64,000 bases of DNA from Hemicordylus capensis (lineage: Eukaryota; Chordata; Lepidosauria; Squamata; Cordylidae). Below, in pieces: positions 11,432-21,787 of this stretch (positions are counted from its first letter, which is position 1; every line of letters begins with the position of its first letter). The notes under the pieces are model-generated. The model worked only from the letters and a program-made list of their open reading frames with translations. It was not told the origin of the DNA and did no database searches. The stretch lies in contig NC_069659.1 in NCBI RefSeq assembly GCF_027244095.1, positions 30,722,501 to 30,786,500 on the forward strand. Direction: 5' to 3'. A program made the position numbers and the translations under genes.

Positions 11432-12470
11432 TAAGAACATAAGAACAGCCCTGCTGGATCAGTCCACCTAGTCCAGTATCCTGTTTCACACAGTGACCCA
11501 CCAGATGGCACTGGGAGCCTACAGGCAGGTTTTGAAGGCATGCACCCACTCCTGCTATTACTCCCCTGCAACTAGTATTCAGAGGCATCCTGCCTTTGAG
11601 GCTAGAGGTGGCCTATAGCCCTCTGACTAGTAGCCATTGATAGAGTTCTCCTCCATGAAGTTATCCAAACCACTCTTAAAGCCATTCAGGTTGTTGGTTG
11701 TCAGCACATCTTGTGGCAGAGAATTCCACAAGTTGATTATGCGTTGTGTGAAAATGTACCTCTGTTTGCTGGTCCTAAATTTCCTGGCAATCAATTTCAT
11801 GGGATGACCCCCTGGTTCTAGTGTTATGTGAGAGGGAGGAAAAACTCTCTCTATCCATTTTCTCCTTACCATGCATGATTTTATAGAACTCTATCATGTC
11901 TCCCCGTAGTCATTTTTTTTCTAAACTAAAAAGCCCCAGGTGTTGTAGTCTTGCCTCATAAAGAAGGTGCTATAGGCCCCTGATCATCTTGGTTGCCCTC
12001 TTCTGCACCTTTTCCAGTTCTACAATGTCCTTCTTTAGATGTGGTGACAAGAATTGTACACAGTACTCCAGGTGTGGCTGCACCATAGTTTTGTATAAGG
12101 GCATTATAATATAAGCAGTTTCATTTGCAATCTTCTTCCTAGTGATCCCTAGCATGGAATTGGCCTTTTTCACAGCTGCCGCATATTGAGTCAACTCTTT
12201 CAACGAGCTGTCCACCACAACCCCAAGATCCCTGACTCTGGTCAGTCAGTGACCACTCAGATCCCATCAACGTATACTTTAAGTTGGGGTTTTTCGTCCC
12301 AATGTACATCACTTTACACTTGCCAACACTGAACCACATTTGCCATTTTGTCGCCCACTCACCCAGTTTGGAGAGATCCTTTTGGAGCTCCTCATAATCT
12401 GTTTTGGATTTCACTACCCAAAGGAGTTTGATGTCATCTGCAAATTTAGCCAACTTACTGCTTACCCCAA
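11432..12470 (-). mobile_element. CR1 LINE 3' portion
   Basis: Minus strand. The 3' end is at 11432 (AAGAACATAAGAACAGCC seen on the plus strand). Upstream it reads the end of CR1 ORF2: [20 protein letters not shown], then the C-terminal region (MVRRKWIERVF). Very similar to the CR1 at 3.7-6.2 kb. Frame breaks are present. Confidence 0.9.
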
Positions 12471-13376
12471 CTTAATGGTTAGGTGGGCAAGCAGTGCCTG
12501 GACTAAGCTGCTCGTGAGGACAGCTTCAATATCTTGCTAAACCCTCAGTTAATAATATGATCAATTATACCCCATTTAAGAAGTTAAAAAATAATAAAAT
12601 CTTCTGTTCAATGTTCTGCAACTCCCTGCTCAGCTCTCTAGGATGCTCAACAGCTTTGTCCCATCTGCCTTTGGTGGGCAAAGAGTCTCTCCTCCTCATG
12701 GATCTGGGAAGGGCTGTGAGCAGGAGGATCAGGGCAGTGAAATGTGATTTGCCATCCCAGTTGCCTGCTCCAGATTTCAGAACATGTGTTCAAAGATTGA
12801 AGATAAGTGGATTTGAAAGGAACAAATCAGATGTTAAGGTTTACTTATTTTTATTGAGAACAAACCCGGAAAACATATAAAGTGTCCCCAAATGTGCCTG
12901 TTCTAATTATTCAAGTAAATGTTTATCTTTTATCTCATAACATCGCTTCAAACCCTACCTAACCTAAAGATCTAATCCGCCCTCCAACCTCACCACAATA
13001 ACTGCCCCCAAACCACAACAGTCATTTCCTCAAACAGTCCACCCTCCAAGCTTTCTGTCCCTTCTCACTCACTTCAAGCTTCCATGCTCCAAAGGATCCC
13101 CCCACCTTCCATCCAGATAAGCCGCAGACCACTCCTGTGGGACTTGGCTGTCCTGGGCAACACCTGTCACGCTCCACTCCTTCATAACTGAACACAGCAG
13201 CCGGTGGAAGGCAATGGAATCTCCTTTCTTCTGCACCTGCCACATTCTCATCCCTAGTTGCTTTTAATTGCTGCTTCCCAAACCAGGAAGCTGGTTAACT
13301 TTCTGGGAAGGACGAGCGCATGAGAAAGGCAAGGGGATCATTTCAGTAGTATTTTGTATCACCATGGAGGAGGAGT
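12471..13376. other. No gene seen; part resembles VMO1 upstream block
   Basis: About 13.13-13.37 kb resembles 10.70-10.90 kb (shared words CACCTGTCA/CACCTGCCA, CCAAACCAGGAAGC/CCAAAGCAGGAAGC, GGGGATCATT/GGGGCATCATT). This may be a worn extra copy of the upstream block. The rest is unrecognised. Confidence 0.4.
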
Positions 13377-13835
13377 GCTGGTCTTGTGGTAGCAAGCATG
13401 AATTGTGCTCTTTACTAAGCAAGGTCCACCCTGGTTTGCATTTGAATGGGAGACCACAGAGCATTGTAAGATAGTCCCCTTAGGGTATGGGACCACTCTA
13501 AGCAGAGCATCTACATTTACTTACTTACTTATTTCTGACTTACATACTTACCTACGTACTTACTTACTTACATACATACTTACTTACATTTCTATACCTC
13601 CCCATTCAAAAAGCGGTTCACAATCTAAAAATCATTAAAACATTGAGACATTTACATTGCATGCAGAAGGTTCCAAGTTCCCTCCCTGGCATCTCCGTGA
13701 TATAGCTGAGCTGAGGGAGACTCCTGCCTGCAACCTTGGAGAAGCTGTTTCCAGTCTGTGAAGACAATACTGAGCTAGAGGGACCAACGTTTTGACTCAG
13801 TAAAAGGCAGCTTCCTATTTTCCTGTGATCTGTGC
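13377..13835 (+). repeat. 5S rRNA-derived SINE split by (ACTT)n repeat
   Basis: The head at 13377-13475 carries GGTCTTGTGGTAGCAAGC and the 5S-like stretch TACTAAGCAAGGTCCACC...GAATGGGAGAC. A (ACTT/ACAT)n run follows at about 13517-13592, then the tRNA-like and common body at 13650-13832 (GAAGACAATACTGAGCTAGA, GCAGCTTCCTATTTTCC). Confidence 0.7.
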
Positions 13836-13994
13836 TATAAAACTTCTCTACTCCATAGACTAAATAGTCCTTCTCTCTTCTCACTGAATCCAGGCCCAAT
13901 TCTATATCTGTGGGAGGAGAAGGAACAAGGGATCTATTAGAATTCTCACCAAACTAAACTCGTTCAAATCCACGCAGGTATGTTTCCCAGACTA

Positions 13995-14165
13995 TGGGAA
14001 ACACCTATATCAGGCAGCCGCGATATAGGAAGATGCTGAAAGGCATCCGCTCATACTGCACGGGAGATGGTAATGTAAACCCTTCCTGTAGTCTACCAAA
14101 GAAAACCACATGGCTCTGTGGTCACCAGGAGTCAACACCAACTCAACGGCACAACAACAACAACA
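13995..14165 (+). repeat. Sauria-type SINE with BovB-like tail
   Basis: Contains GATATAGGAAGATGCTGAAAG and ends with CAGGAGTCAACACCAACTCA, ACGGCACAAC and an AAC-rich tail. This is the BovB-derived 3' end typical of squamate Sauria SINEs. The tRNA-like head is lost. Confidence 0.8.
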
Positions 14166-14549
14166 AGTTCCCAGAATCCTTTGTGGGGAAACTGGGACAG
14201 TTAAACTGATACCAAACTGATATAAATCCGTGGTGCAGAGTTGCCCTCAGAGCAGCAAAATCACTTAACTAAATCCTCAGGGACATTCAGACTTCTGTGA
14301 TGTCAAACGTGGTGTCATTGAATACATGGTAGCTACCTGTTAGGTAAGGCGAGTTGCTTGAATATGTCTTATACTGACTGTATTTTGATATTTTATTAGA
14401 CCAGTTCCTGGTTTAGACCAACACCTGCCATCACAGTTGCAGGCAAATGCTTCAGATGAATGCTGCCATAAGCGTGAGAATTGTGGCAAGGCGAAGCGAC
14501 TGACACACCAAGTTGGGATGTCCAACCCATTTTGTAATGCTATGGAGCC

Positions 14550-14902
14550 TTTTAAGCTTGACAAAGAAGCCATCCACACAAGCAAAAGCTATGTTCTCCC
14601 CGAGTTTAGGAACTGTGGGTGCTCCCAATTTTTGGTTGTGTCAAAGCAAGGTAGAAGAAAAACCTGGGCAGAGATGATCGTGTGGAAGCAAGACAGGCTA
14701 CCCAGGTTATCCTCCTACCTTGCTTTCACACAATCACTTCTGCCCAGGTTTTTCTCCTACCTTGCTTCCACACAGCCAAAAATTCAGAGCACACACATCT
14801 CCCAAACTAGGGATGTGCCCAAATCATTTCAGGCACCTGCAGGGGGTAGGGGAGCAGAGAGCGATCGCTTTAAGAATGAGGTACACAGGTTCTTACCTGC
14901 TC

Positions 14903-14937
<35 letters not shown>

Positions 14938-15240
14938 CAGTCATGGCACTGTCAATCCCAAAAGGTTGTGTGCCTTTACGGCATCCATGCACATGACACT
15001 GCCACGACACAGCTGAGCACAGCCTTTGGGGAAGTACAACGCCTTGACGGGAACAGCAGCGGTAAGTAAGGATTTGCATGCCTCATTCCTAAAGCTACTG
15101 CTTGCTCCCCACCCACCCCTGCCAAAATGGTTCAGATGTGGCCACCCGAATCATTTTGGTGCCTCTCTACTGAGGCACAGAAATGATTCAGGTGTATCCC
15201 TATCCCGAACCTGGGTAGAATACATTTTTTGATCGTGTGA
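14550..15240. mobile_element. Foldback element hosting a nested MITE
   Basis: Left-arm words TTTTTGGTTGTGTCAAAGC and AAAAACCTGGGCAGA recur inverted at 14735-14785 (TCTGCCCAGGTTTTT, CACACAGCCAAAAA). A second, partly inverted ACCTTGCTT repeat lies between them. The outer ends are unclear. It is broken by the element at 14808-15202. Confidence 0.5.
14808..15202. mobile_element. hAT-type MITE with 8-bp target duplication
   Basis: Starts TAGGGATGTGCCCAAATCA and ends with the inverse, TGATTCAGGTGTATCCCTA. The flanks TCCCAAAC (14800-14807) and TCCCGAAC (15203-15210) differ at one base. Contains a (CA)n run at 14905-14933. Confidence 0.75.
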
Positions 15241-15330
15241 ATGACCCCATATTATTGAGCATCCCAACTGATAGTTCTGCAGCCTTTCCTTGAAGCCGAC
15301 CAGTGAGGGACAACTGACTATTGCCCAGAT

Positions 15331-15462
15331 CAGGGTTTCTTAGCCTTGGGCCCCCAGATGTTGTTGGACTACAACTCCCAGAATCCCCAGCCACATAGGC
15401 CATGCTTGGGGATTCTGGGAGTTGTACTCCAACATCTGGGGGCCCAAGGTTAAGAAACCCTG
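15331..15462. mobile_element. hAT-type MITE, 132 bp foldback
   Basis: Ends CAGGGTTTCTTA and its inverse TAAGAAACCCTG. The core word CAACATCTGG and its inverse CCAGATGTTG form a hairpin. Perfect 8-bp target duplication GCCCAGAT (15323-15330 and 15463-15470). Confidence 0.9.
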
Positions 15463-15480
15463 GCCCAGATAACTGGTTCC

Positions 15481-16774
15481 TAGGGATGTACGAAATGTTT
15501 TGGGTACAGAACAATCTGTACCTGAAACTGCCCGTTTTGGGTGATTCATTGCCAAAACGAATCACCCTTTTGCCCTCTCGAAATGTTTTGGAGCCGAAAC
15601 AAATCACCCCCGTTTCGGCTCCGAATTATTTGGCATTTCAGCCCTCCATTTTGTGGCTGATAAAGCGCTTCTTCTTCCTCCTCCATTTTGAGTTCTGACG
15701 TCTATTTGAATTTCCCACCTTTTTGCCTCCCATTGACTTCAATGCAAAAAGGTCCAATCTAATGTCTACTTGAATTTCAGGTCCCAGGGCCAAAAGAGTG
15801 GGGTGGGGTGGTAGTGCCTAATGGGTGGAGGCTGCCACCCAAATTGCAGAGGGATTGGGCATAGGGCTGCTTTTAGTGTCATTGGGGCAGATTTGGGACA
15901 TAAAGTGGGATCTGGGGCGGTAGAGTGGGGTGGGGTGGTAGTGCCTAATGGGTGGAGGAGGAGGTAATTCAAATTGGGGAGGTAATTCAAATGAGAGTGG
16001 ATTCAGAGTGTCTCATTGAAAATCTCATTTGCTATCATAGAATCCGCACTCAGAACACCTCAGAAACAACAGAGCCCTGTACATAGGGTTGGCACCCTAT
16101 GTGCACTACACTACCACTCACTCTGGGTACCCCAGCACCCCCCAAGTGCAGTGATGGGGCTGCTGAAACCTCCATTATACCTTATGAGGAAAAACCTTAA
16201 AGATGCATAAACTTCAACAAATCACCAAAATCAGCCCTCTGCCCAAATCCTTTGAAAAAATTCTGGTAGCTTCCTTGCCCCCCTTGTGCACTACCACCAA
16301 CCCCACACCTCTCTATGCCACCCCTTTCCCCCCGACGTGAAGCGATACACCTCCATCATACCTTATGGGGGGAAACCTTAAAGACGCTTAAACTTCAACA
16401 ATTCACCAAAAATCAGCCCTTTGCCCAATCCCTCTGCAATTTGGGTGGTAACCTCTACATACTAGGAACTACCACCCCACCCCACTCTTCTGCCCTAGAT
16501 CCCACTTTATGCCCCAAATCTGCCACAAAGACACTAAAATTTCAACAATTCACCAAAAATCAGCCTTTTGCCCAATTCCTCTGCAATTTGGGTGGTAACT
16601 CTTTTGGCCCTGGGACCCATTTTCTTGATCTGAATCAATTCGGATTTGGATTAATTTGAATCCAAATCAAATCAGGGTTGATTTGGATGGGTCAGATTCA
16701 GACCCAAAAATGAATTGGAGTATTTCGATTCAGATCCGAATCAAAAAACCAAAAATCCGAATTGCACACCCCTA
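15481..16774. mobile_element. hAT-like non-autonomous element, 1.29 kb
   Basis: Begins TAGGGATGTACGAAA and ends TTGCACACCCCTA. Perfect 8-bp target duplication CTGGTTCC (15473-15480 and 16775-16782). The inside is made of related ~300-bp blocks in both orientations (the words CAACAATTCACCAAAAATCA and CCCTCTGCAATTTGGGTGG occur repeatedly). No transposase open frame. Confidence 0.85.
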
Positions 16775-17042
16775 CTGGTTCCATTATCAAACTGCTCTTA
16801 CCGTTAAGAAGTTTCTTCCAAGAGTCAACCAAACTCTACCTTCCTACATCGTAAGCTCATTCGATCCAATCCTGCCTTCTGGGCAGAAGAGAACAAGTCT
16901 TTGCCCTCTTTTGTGTTACAGCCTTCCAGATATATGAAAAATGCTCTTCTGTCCCCTCACCCTTAGTCTTCTCTTCTCCTTCACCCTTGTGGGAACTTAG
17001 GGAAACATGCTCAGTTTCCTTCAACCTTTACTCATCAAGCTT

Positions 17043-17253
17043 ATGAACACAGGAACATAGGAAGCTGCCTTATACTGAGTGAGAACATTGGTCCATCTAG
17101 CTCAGTATTGTCTGCACAGATGGTCATTGGCTTCTCCAAGGTTGCAGGCAGGATGCAGGAGTCTTTCTCAGCCCTATCTTGGAGATGCCAGGGAAGGAAC
17201 TTGGAACCTAAATGCTCCTCCCTGAGTGGCCCCATCTGCTAAGGGGAAGATCC
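17043..17253 (-). repeat. SINE body (5S/tRNA family), head lost
   Basis: Reads AACATAGGAAGCTGCC, TTGGTCCATCTAGCTCAG and CTTGGAGATGCCAGGGA on the plus strand, the reverse of the shared SINE body. The 5S-like head is missing. The following 17265-17400 resembles a worn CR1 coding region (CCAGAGCTGGACACTGTACT). Confidence 0.7.
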
Positions 17254-17444
17254 CAGCTCTCATCCCAGCCTGTTTCCTGGATCCTCACCCATTTTAACTG
17301 CAGCACCCAGAGCTGGACACTGTACTCCAGATAAAGTCTCACTGAGATTTCTTCCTTGGTTCATGGTTGCATAATATGATCACATGGCTTGTAACCTTAC
17401 TTAGAAAGCATGTGCATAGTTAACTCCTTTTAAATTTACCACTG

Positions 17445-17664
17445 CCCTGGTGGCGCAGTGGTAAAACTGCCGCCCTGTAACCAGAAGGTTACAAGTTCGA
17501 TCCTGACCAGGGGCTCAAGGTTGACTCAGCCTTCCATCCTTCCGAGGTCGGTAAAATGAGTACCCAGAATGTTGGGGGGCAATATGCTAAATCATTGTAA
17601 ACCGCTTAGAGAGCTCCGGCTATAGAGTGGTATATAAATGTAAGTGCTATTGCTATTTCTATTG
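17445..17664 (+). repeat. tRNA-Thr-like SINE
   Basis: The head CCCTGGTGGCGCAGTGGTAA with an anticodon-arm-like CCTGTAACCAG and a B box (GGTTACAAGTTCGATCC) points to a tRNA-derived promoter, most like tRNA-Thr(TGT). The body ends GCGG/TGGTATATAAATG, then a GCTATT tail. Nearly identical copies at 35394-35611 (minus) and 42057-42272 (plus) suggest a young family. Confidence 0.8.
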
Positions 17665-17879
17665 CTAAATGAAAAACCTTGTTTGTGTGATTTTCAGTTT
17701 GTCTACTGGTCCCTGCAAAGTAAACCACACTTATATGTTATGCTCCCTTACAGATTATGGGAAAGGAAATGAAACCTTTCTGAGCTGTAATTGCTTTGGC
17801 CCAGTGGACTTCCAAAAAGAGTGAAACTTTTCCCACAGGCAAGAGGGGGAATTATCCCATTGAAATCATCACCGGGGTA

Positions 17880-18200
17880 CAATCAAGCCAAATAGAGCTT
17901 TAGGCAGCGCATTTCAGATGTCAAGTGCCAAAAAGATTTAAAGTCTAGTGCCTAAATTCATCAGCCCAGGAAGATCAATCGATAGTACTATGCCAGCAGA
18001 TTATCTCACTAATCTTATAATCCCTACCCATCAAAGGGCCAGGTGCAATGCCTTCCCCTCTGCAGTCTTAGAGGGCAGATTCAGTAAAATTCAGTTCTCA
18101 GAACATATCTGCCCCTGTGGTTCAGAAACAGTTGACAGTGGGGCATGTTCTCTTGTGTTGTATTTTTTATTGTGATATGCATAATTCCCTTGGATTGATT
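17880..18200 (+). repeat. LINE C-terminal fragment with zinc-knuckle motif
   Basis: Encodes ARCNAFPSAVLEGRFSKI followed by CPCGSE, matching the C-terminal Cys-rich end of a non-LTR retrotransposon also seen at 44590-45400 (NVLPTAVLEDRFKGV, LCGKG...HVILHC). A TTGATTGACTG-type tail follows. The clade was not settled. Confidence 0.6.
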
Positions 18201-18219
18201 GACTGATTGATTGACTGAC

Positions 18220-19060
18220 TGATTTTGTATACTACCCCAAACTTCCATCTCTGGGCAGTTTACAAAACATAAAACAGATTAAAAATAGAAAACTTTTTAA
18301 AAATTTAAAACCACAGTCAATTTTAAAAGCTTGGGTAAAAAAAAATAAGTCTTTAGAGACTTTTTAAAAGTTGTCAGAGATGGGGGAGGCTCTTATTTCA
18401 GCAGGAGGCACATTCCAGTGTCTCAGGGCAACAGAGAATGCCCACCCCTACTGCTGATGAACTTCTCCAGATGATCTCAATGGACAGTGAGGATCATAGC
18501 AAAGAAGAGATTCTCCTAAATACCCAGGACCTATGCTCTTTAGGGTTTTATAACTTATAACCAACACCTTGTATTTTGCCCGGAAACTTATTGGGAGCCA
18601 GTGTAGCTCTTTTAGTACAGGAGAAATATGGTGCCTCCAAGATGACCCAGAGACCACCCTGGCTGCCGCCTTCTGTACCAACTACAGTTTCTGGACTACA
18701 TACAAAGGCAGATCCACATAGAGACCATTGCAGTAGCCAAGTCTGGAGGTTACCAGCATATGTACCACTGTCCTAAGGTCATTTATTTTAAGAATTGGAT
18801 GTGGCTGGCTTATCAGCCAAAACTGATAGACAGCACCTCCGGCCACTGCCTCAGCCTGGGACACAAGGAGAGGTTTGGATCCAGAAGCTCTCCTTCTGGA
18901 GAAGTGTGACCCTATCCAGAACCAGCAGGTCAAAACAGTCTCCTGGGTTCCGGCCCCCACAATAAGTACCTCTGTCTTATCTAGATTCAGTCTGAGTTTG
19001 TTATCCCTCATCCAGCCTATCACTGCATTCAGGCAGGCATTTAGGAAAGTTATGCCTTCT
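18220..19060 (-). mobile_element. L2-like LINE 3' end (minus strand)
   Basis: Minus strand. Starts with the 3' UTR (plus-strand words CTTCCATCTCTGGGCAGTTT) and reaches RT tail motifs (IGWMRDNKLRLNLDKTEVL). The element at 19069 cuts it. The target octamer CTTGATGA and a few more bases of L2 (GATGTTAACA) resume at 21780. Confidence 0.85.
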
Positions 19061-19390
19061 CTTGATGACAAAGGCATAACGATAGGGGGGCGGGGGGCAC
19101 TTGCCCCGGGCGCCATCGTTGCGGGTCATGTGTGGGGCGCCGCCATGACCCCCGCCGATTCCCCCCAAAAAAATTTTTAATACAAATTTCTGCAGCTCAG
19201 CCGCAGCAGTAGTCAAGGGAGCGTGTCGGTGCCCCCTCCCTCCCCCCACGAGTGGTCCTCCCCCCCATTGGCATTGCTGCTGGCCTGGCTGGCTTGGTGG
19301 CGGGCGCCGCGGCGGGCGCCTTTAATGCTCACTCTGCTAGTCACGCTGCGCACGTGCAACTCGGCCGGCGTGCCGAGTCGCGCTGCACAT

Positions 19391-20041
19391 TAGTCATGTG
19401 CACGGACCGGTTCGGAGGCCATTCTAAAGGCCTCCAGACCAGTCCGGACACGGGGTGGTTTTGGTTCGGGTGGGGGGTTCCAAAATAGTACGGGGGGGCT
19501 TTACTTACCCCCTCAAGAATGCCGCCGTATTTCATTGAGTAAGCGGGTGGCGTACCTCCCTGCCGCCCACTTCATTCCCCCTCCTCTCGGCGCAGCTGCT
19601 AATCCATTCCTCCTCCTTTTGAATGAATACTCAATCGGGCGGCAGGGTATCTCCCAGTCTCTTCAATGAGCCTGGCTCGGCTGGCGGCCGCCCCCCGCAG
19701 CCCCAGGACCCCTGCCGCCCCTTCCCTTCCCATACTCAAGGGGTCGGCAGGAGAAATCCCCTGCCGACCCCGTCCCCTTCCCCGGCTGGGCTGCAAATGG
19801 CAGCAGGGACTGGGAGATACCCTGCCACCCGATTGAGTATTCATTCAAAAGGAGTAGGAATGGATTAGCAGCCGCGCCGAGAGGAGGGGGAATGAAGCGG
19901 GTGGCAGGGGGGTATGCCGCCCGCTTACTCAATGAAATACGGCGGCATTCTTGAGGGAGTAAGTGAAGCCCCCCCCGTACTCCTGTGGAACCCCCCACCC
20001 CAGTGCCGGACCGTAACTCCGCAGTTCCGTGCACACCCCTA
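19391..20041. mobile_element. Nested foldback hAT element with long inverted arms
   Basis: About 240-bp inverted arms (TGCCGCCGTATTTCATTGAG near 19520 recurs inverted near 19935) around a short GC-rich loop. The ends follow the TAGGG-TGTGCAC family (left TAGTCATGTGCACGG, right GTGCACACCCCTA). The flanks CTGCACAT (19383-19390) and CTGCGCAT (20042-20049) form an 8-bp target duplication with one CpG-type change. Confidence 0.88.
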
Positions 20042-20294
20042 CTGCGCATGCGTGCGGTGCGTCTCCATCCTCCCAGTCCCAGCTCGGTTTGCCTGCACAT
20101 GGCGGTCGCGGAGCGGAGGAAAGGAGAGCCGAACATTGTTGCTGGGGCTGGCTGGGGCTGCAGCAGGCGCAGGCAGGAGCAGCAGGACACACGGACACTG
20201 ACCCAGCACGGACAGCCAGGATTCGGCGGCGGGCGGGCGGCGGGTGGACCAGAGTCGCGCTCGCGTAAAGAAGCATGGCGGTGGTCACAACAAG
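20042..20294 (+). promoter_or_regulatory. Captured CpG promoter plus putative first coding exon
   Basis: CpG-dense sequence unlike its surroundings. It opens with TGCGCATGCG, a match to the NRF1 site of CpG-island promoters, and runs through G/C-rich 5' UTR-like text to an ATG at 20275-20277 in a good Kozak setting (AAGCATGG). The frame reads MAVVTT and meets a GT donor at 20295 (AAG then GTGTGTG). What follows to about 20760 looks like the start of an intron near a CpG island. It lies wholly inside the hAT-like element, so I infer capture of a gene's promoter and exon 1. The donor gene was not recognised. A chance GC-rich segment is the alternative. Confidence 0.4.
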
Positions 20295-21474
20295 GTGTGT
20301 GTTTTTCAATCCCCCAGCTTCACAGTTAGCATCGATCAAGCCGGAATCCAACATCTCTCCCCGCCACCCCAACCACTGCCGTATCCTTCCCGCCCCCCCT
20401 CCTTTTTTTCCAAGGGCTTGGGCGATGCGTGCAAAGGACACCACATTTCAATATATGGAAATGACCAAGCCCTTATGCAAACAACCATAAATCTAGAGAC
20501 GGGGCTTGGGTGGTGTGATTTCTCTCACGCGCTTTCCTTCACCTCCAAGGAGCGTTTCCCGCCGGGATTTGAGATGCAGGGCAAGATCCCCACAATCCAC
20601 ACTCTTCAGCACGTGGGGGGGAAATCACCAAAGCATGTTTGCACACAGGGCAATCCACAGTTTGCATTGCATAGGATTGCTAGGATCCCTCTCTCCCCAC
20701 TAAACCTGCCAGATTATTTGGTTTTTTCCCCACCCCACCCTGAAATAAAAGCGCCACCTACTTACCTACTACCTACTACCTAGCCATAGTCTCCTTTCCT
20801 TAATTTTTTTTTAAGGAGGGGGGCGATTAATAATTGCACAAAACACTTTTATGCAAATCGCAGATCATATTTTATGCAAATCGCAGATCACATGGCACCA
20901 ACTCTGGGGAGGAAAGAAGGAAAAAGGTTTGCCATAAAGCTAAAAATCAGAGAGTTCAAAAAAACAGCCCTTAAAAGAAAAATAGCAGCCTTTTTAAAAT
21001 ATATATATATATATATATTAGTATAATTTTATATTGCTGGCATTTTAAGCCCCTCTTTAAAGCCCACTTCTTGAACAAGCTCTCCCCCAAACAATCTTCT
21101 TTTTCTCTCTTTCTCCTCCCTTACCAACAATCTCCCCTTTGACTCCTTTCCTTATTTCTATGCTGTTTTTTCACAAAGCAATTCACAACATGGTTAAATA
21201 CATAATAACTATGGCTGATATCCTGACTAAATTACTGAAGGGAAGTCCCATTGAAATTAATAGGACAAGTTACTCGTGATATCACTTGTCCCAAAGCAAA
21301 GCAACATAAAACAGCAGACAATTTTCAGCAAGATAAGTCCAAATAAGATAATGTTGAAAATGAAACCAACATTAAAAGTCAGGAATCAAGCATCCAAAGC
21401 AAGATGGAACGTCTTCACAGCCCTTTCTAAAACAGCTAATGTTGGGGCCCTTTCTAAAACAGCTAATGTTTGAG

Positions 21475-21667
21475 ATACAAGCCAACTCCACAGGGTTGTT
21501 GTGAGAAAAAACCTAAGTATAATGTAGTATGTATCATCATAGCATCATGATTCTGATGTTTGGGATACAACTTGTATCCCAAACATCAGAATTATGATGC
21601 AATGATGATACATACTACATTATACTTAGGTTTTTCCTCACAACAACCCTGTGAAGTTGGCTTGTAT
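21475..21667. repeat. Near-perfect hairpin, 96-nt arms
   Basis: Arms 21475-21570 and 21572-21667 are inverted copies with few mismatches and only one base between them (GGATACAA C TTGTATCC at the centre). The arms include the MIR/CORE-type word CACAGGGTTGTTGTGAG. A 27-bp tandem duplication (CCCTTTCTAAAACAGCTAAT) lies just before it. Confidence 0.9.
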
Positions 21668-21787
21668 GATACATGTGTGTCAGTCAGATGTATGCTGGGG
21701 GAGCGGCGGGGAGGGGCGCGGCGGGGGGGCGCAATTTCAGTGCTTGCCCCGGGCGCCGTTTTCCCTAGTTACGCCTCTGCTTGATGA

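Larger units (their letters stand above)
15255..16975 (-). mobile_element. CR1 3' UTR relic, interrupted twice
   Basis: CR1-like pieces lie at 15255-15330, 15463-15480 and 16775-about 16970 (minus strand). Rejoined across the two insertions they follow the CR1 text at 60.14-60.35 kb (CCTTGAAG, GGTTCCATTATCAAAC, AGAAGTTTCT). The two insertions are the MITE at 15331-15462 and the larger element at 15481-16774. Confidence 0.7.
19069..21779. mobile_element. hAT-like element, 2.7 kb, carrying a host-like CpG promoter and exon
   Basis: The ends are CAAAGGCATAACGATAGG (left) and, inverted, CAGAGGCGTAACTAGGG (right). A perfect 8-bp target duplication CTTGATGA flanks it (19061-19068 and 21780-21787) within an L2 fragment. 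The terminal 60-70 bp match the element at 52072-53130 (GCAATTTCAGTGCTTGCCC, GGGCGCC). Between the ends it carries a nested foldback element (19391-20041), a CpG-rich stretch with a promoter-like and exon-like segment (20042-20294), intron-like sequence, and a long hairpin (21475-21667). No transposase was seen, so it is non-autonomous. Confidence 0.75.

Noticed and set aside
20244-20783. 179-codon open frame over the CpG-rich segment
   Set aside because: It reads through the likely splice donor and has no recognisable domain; the ATG with donor at 20275-20294 is the better model.
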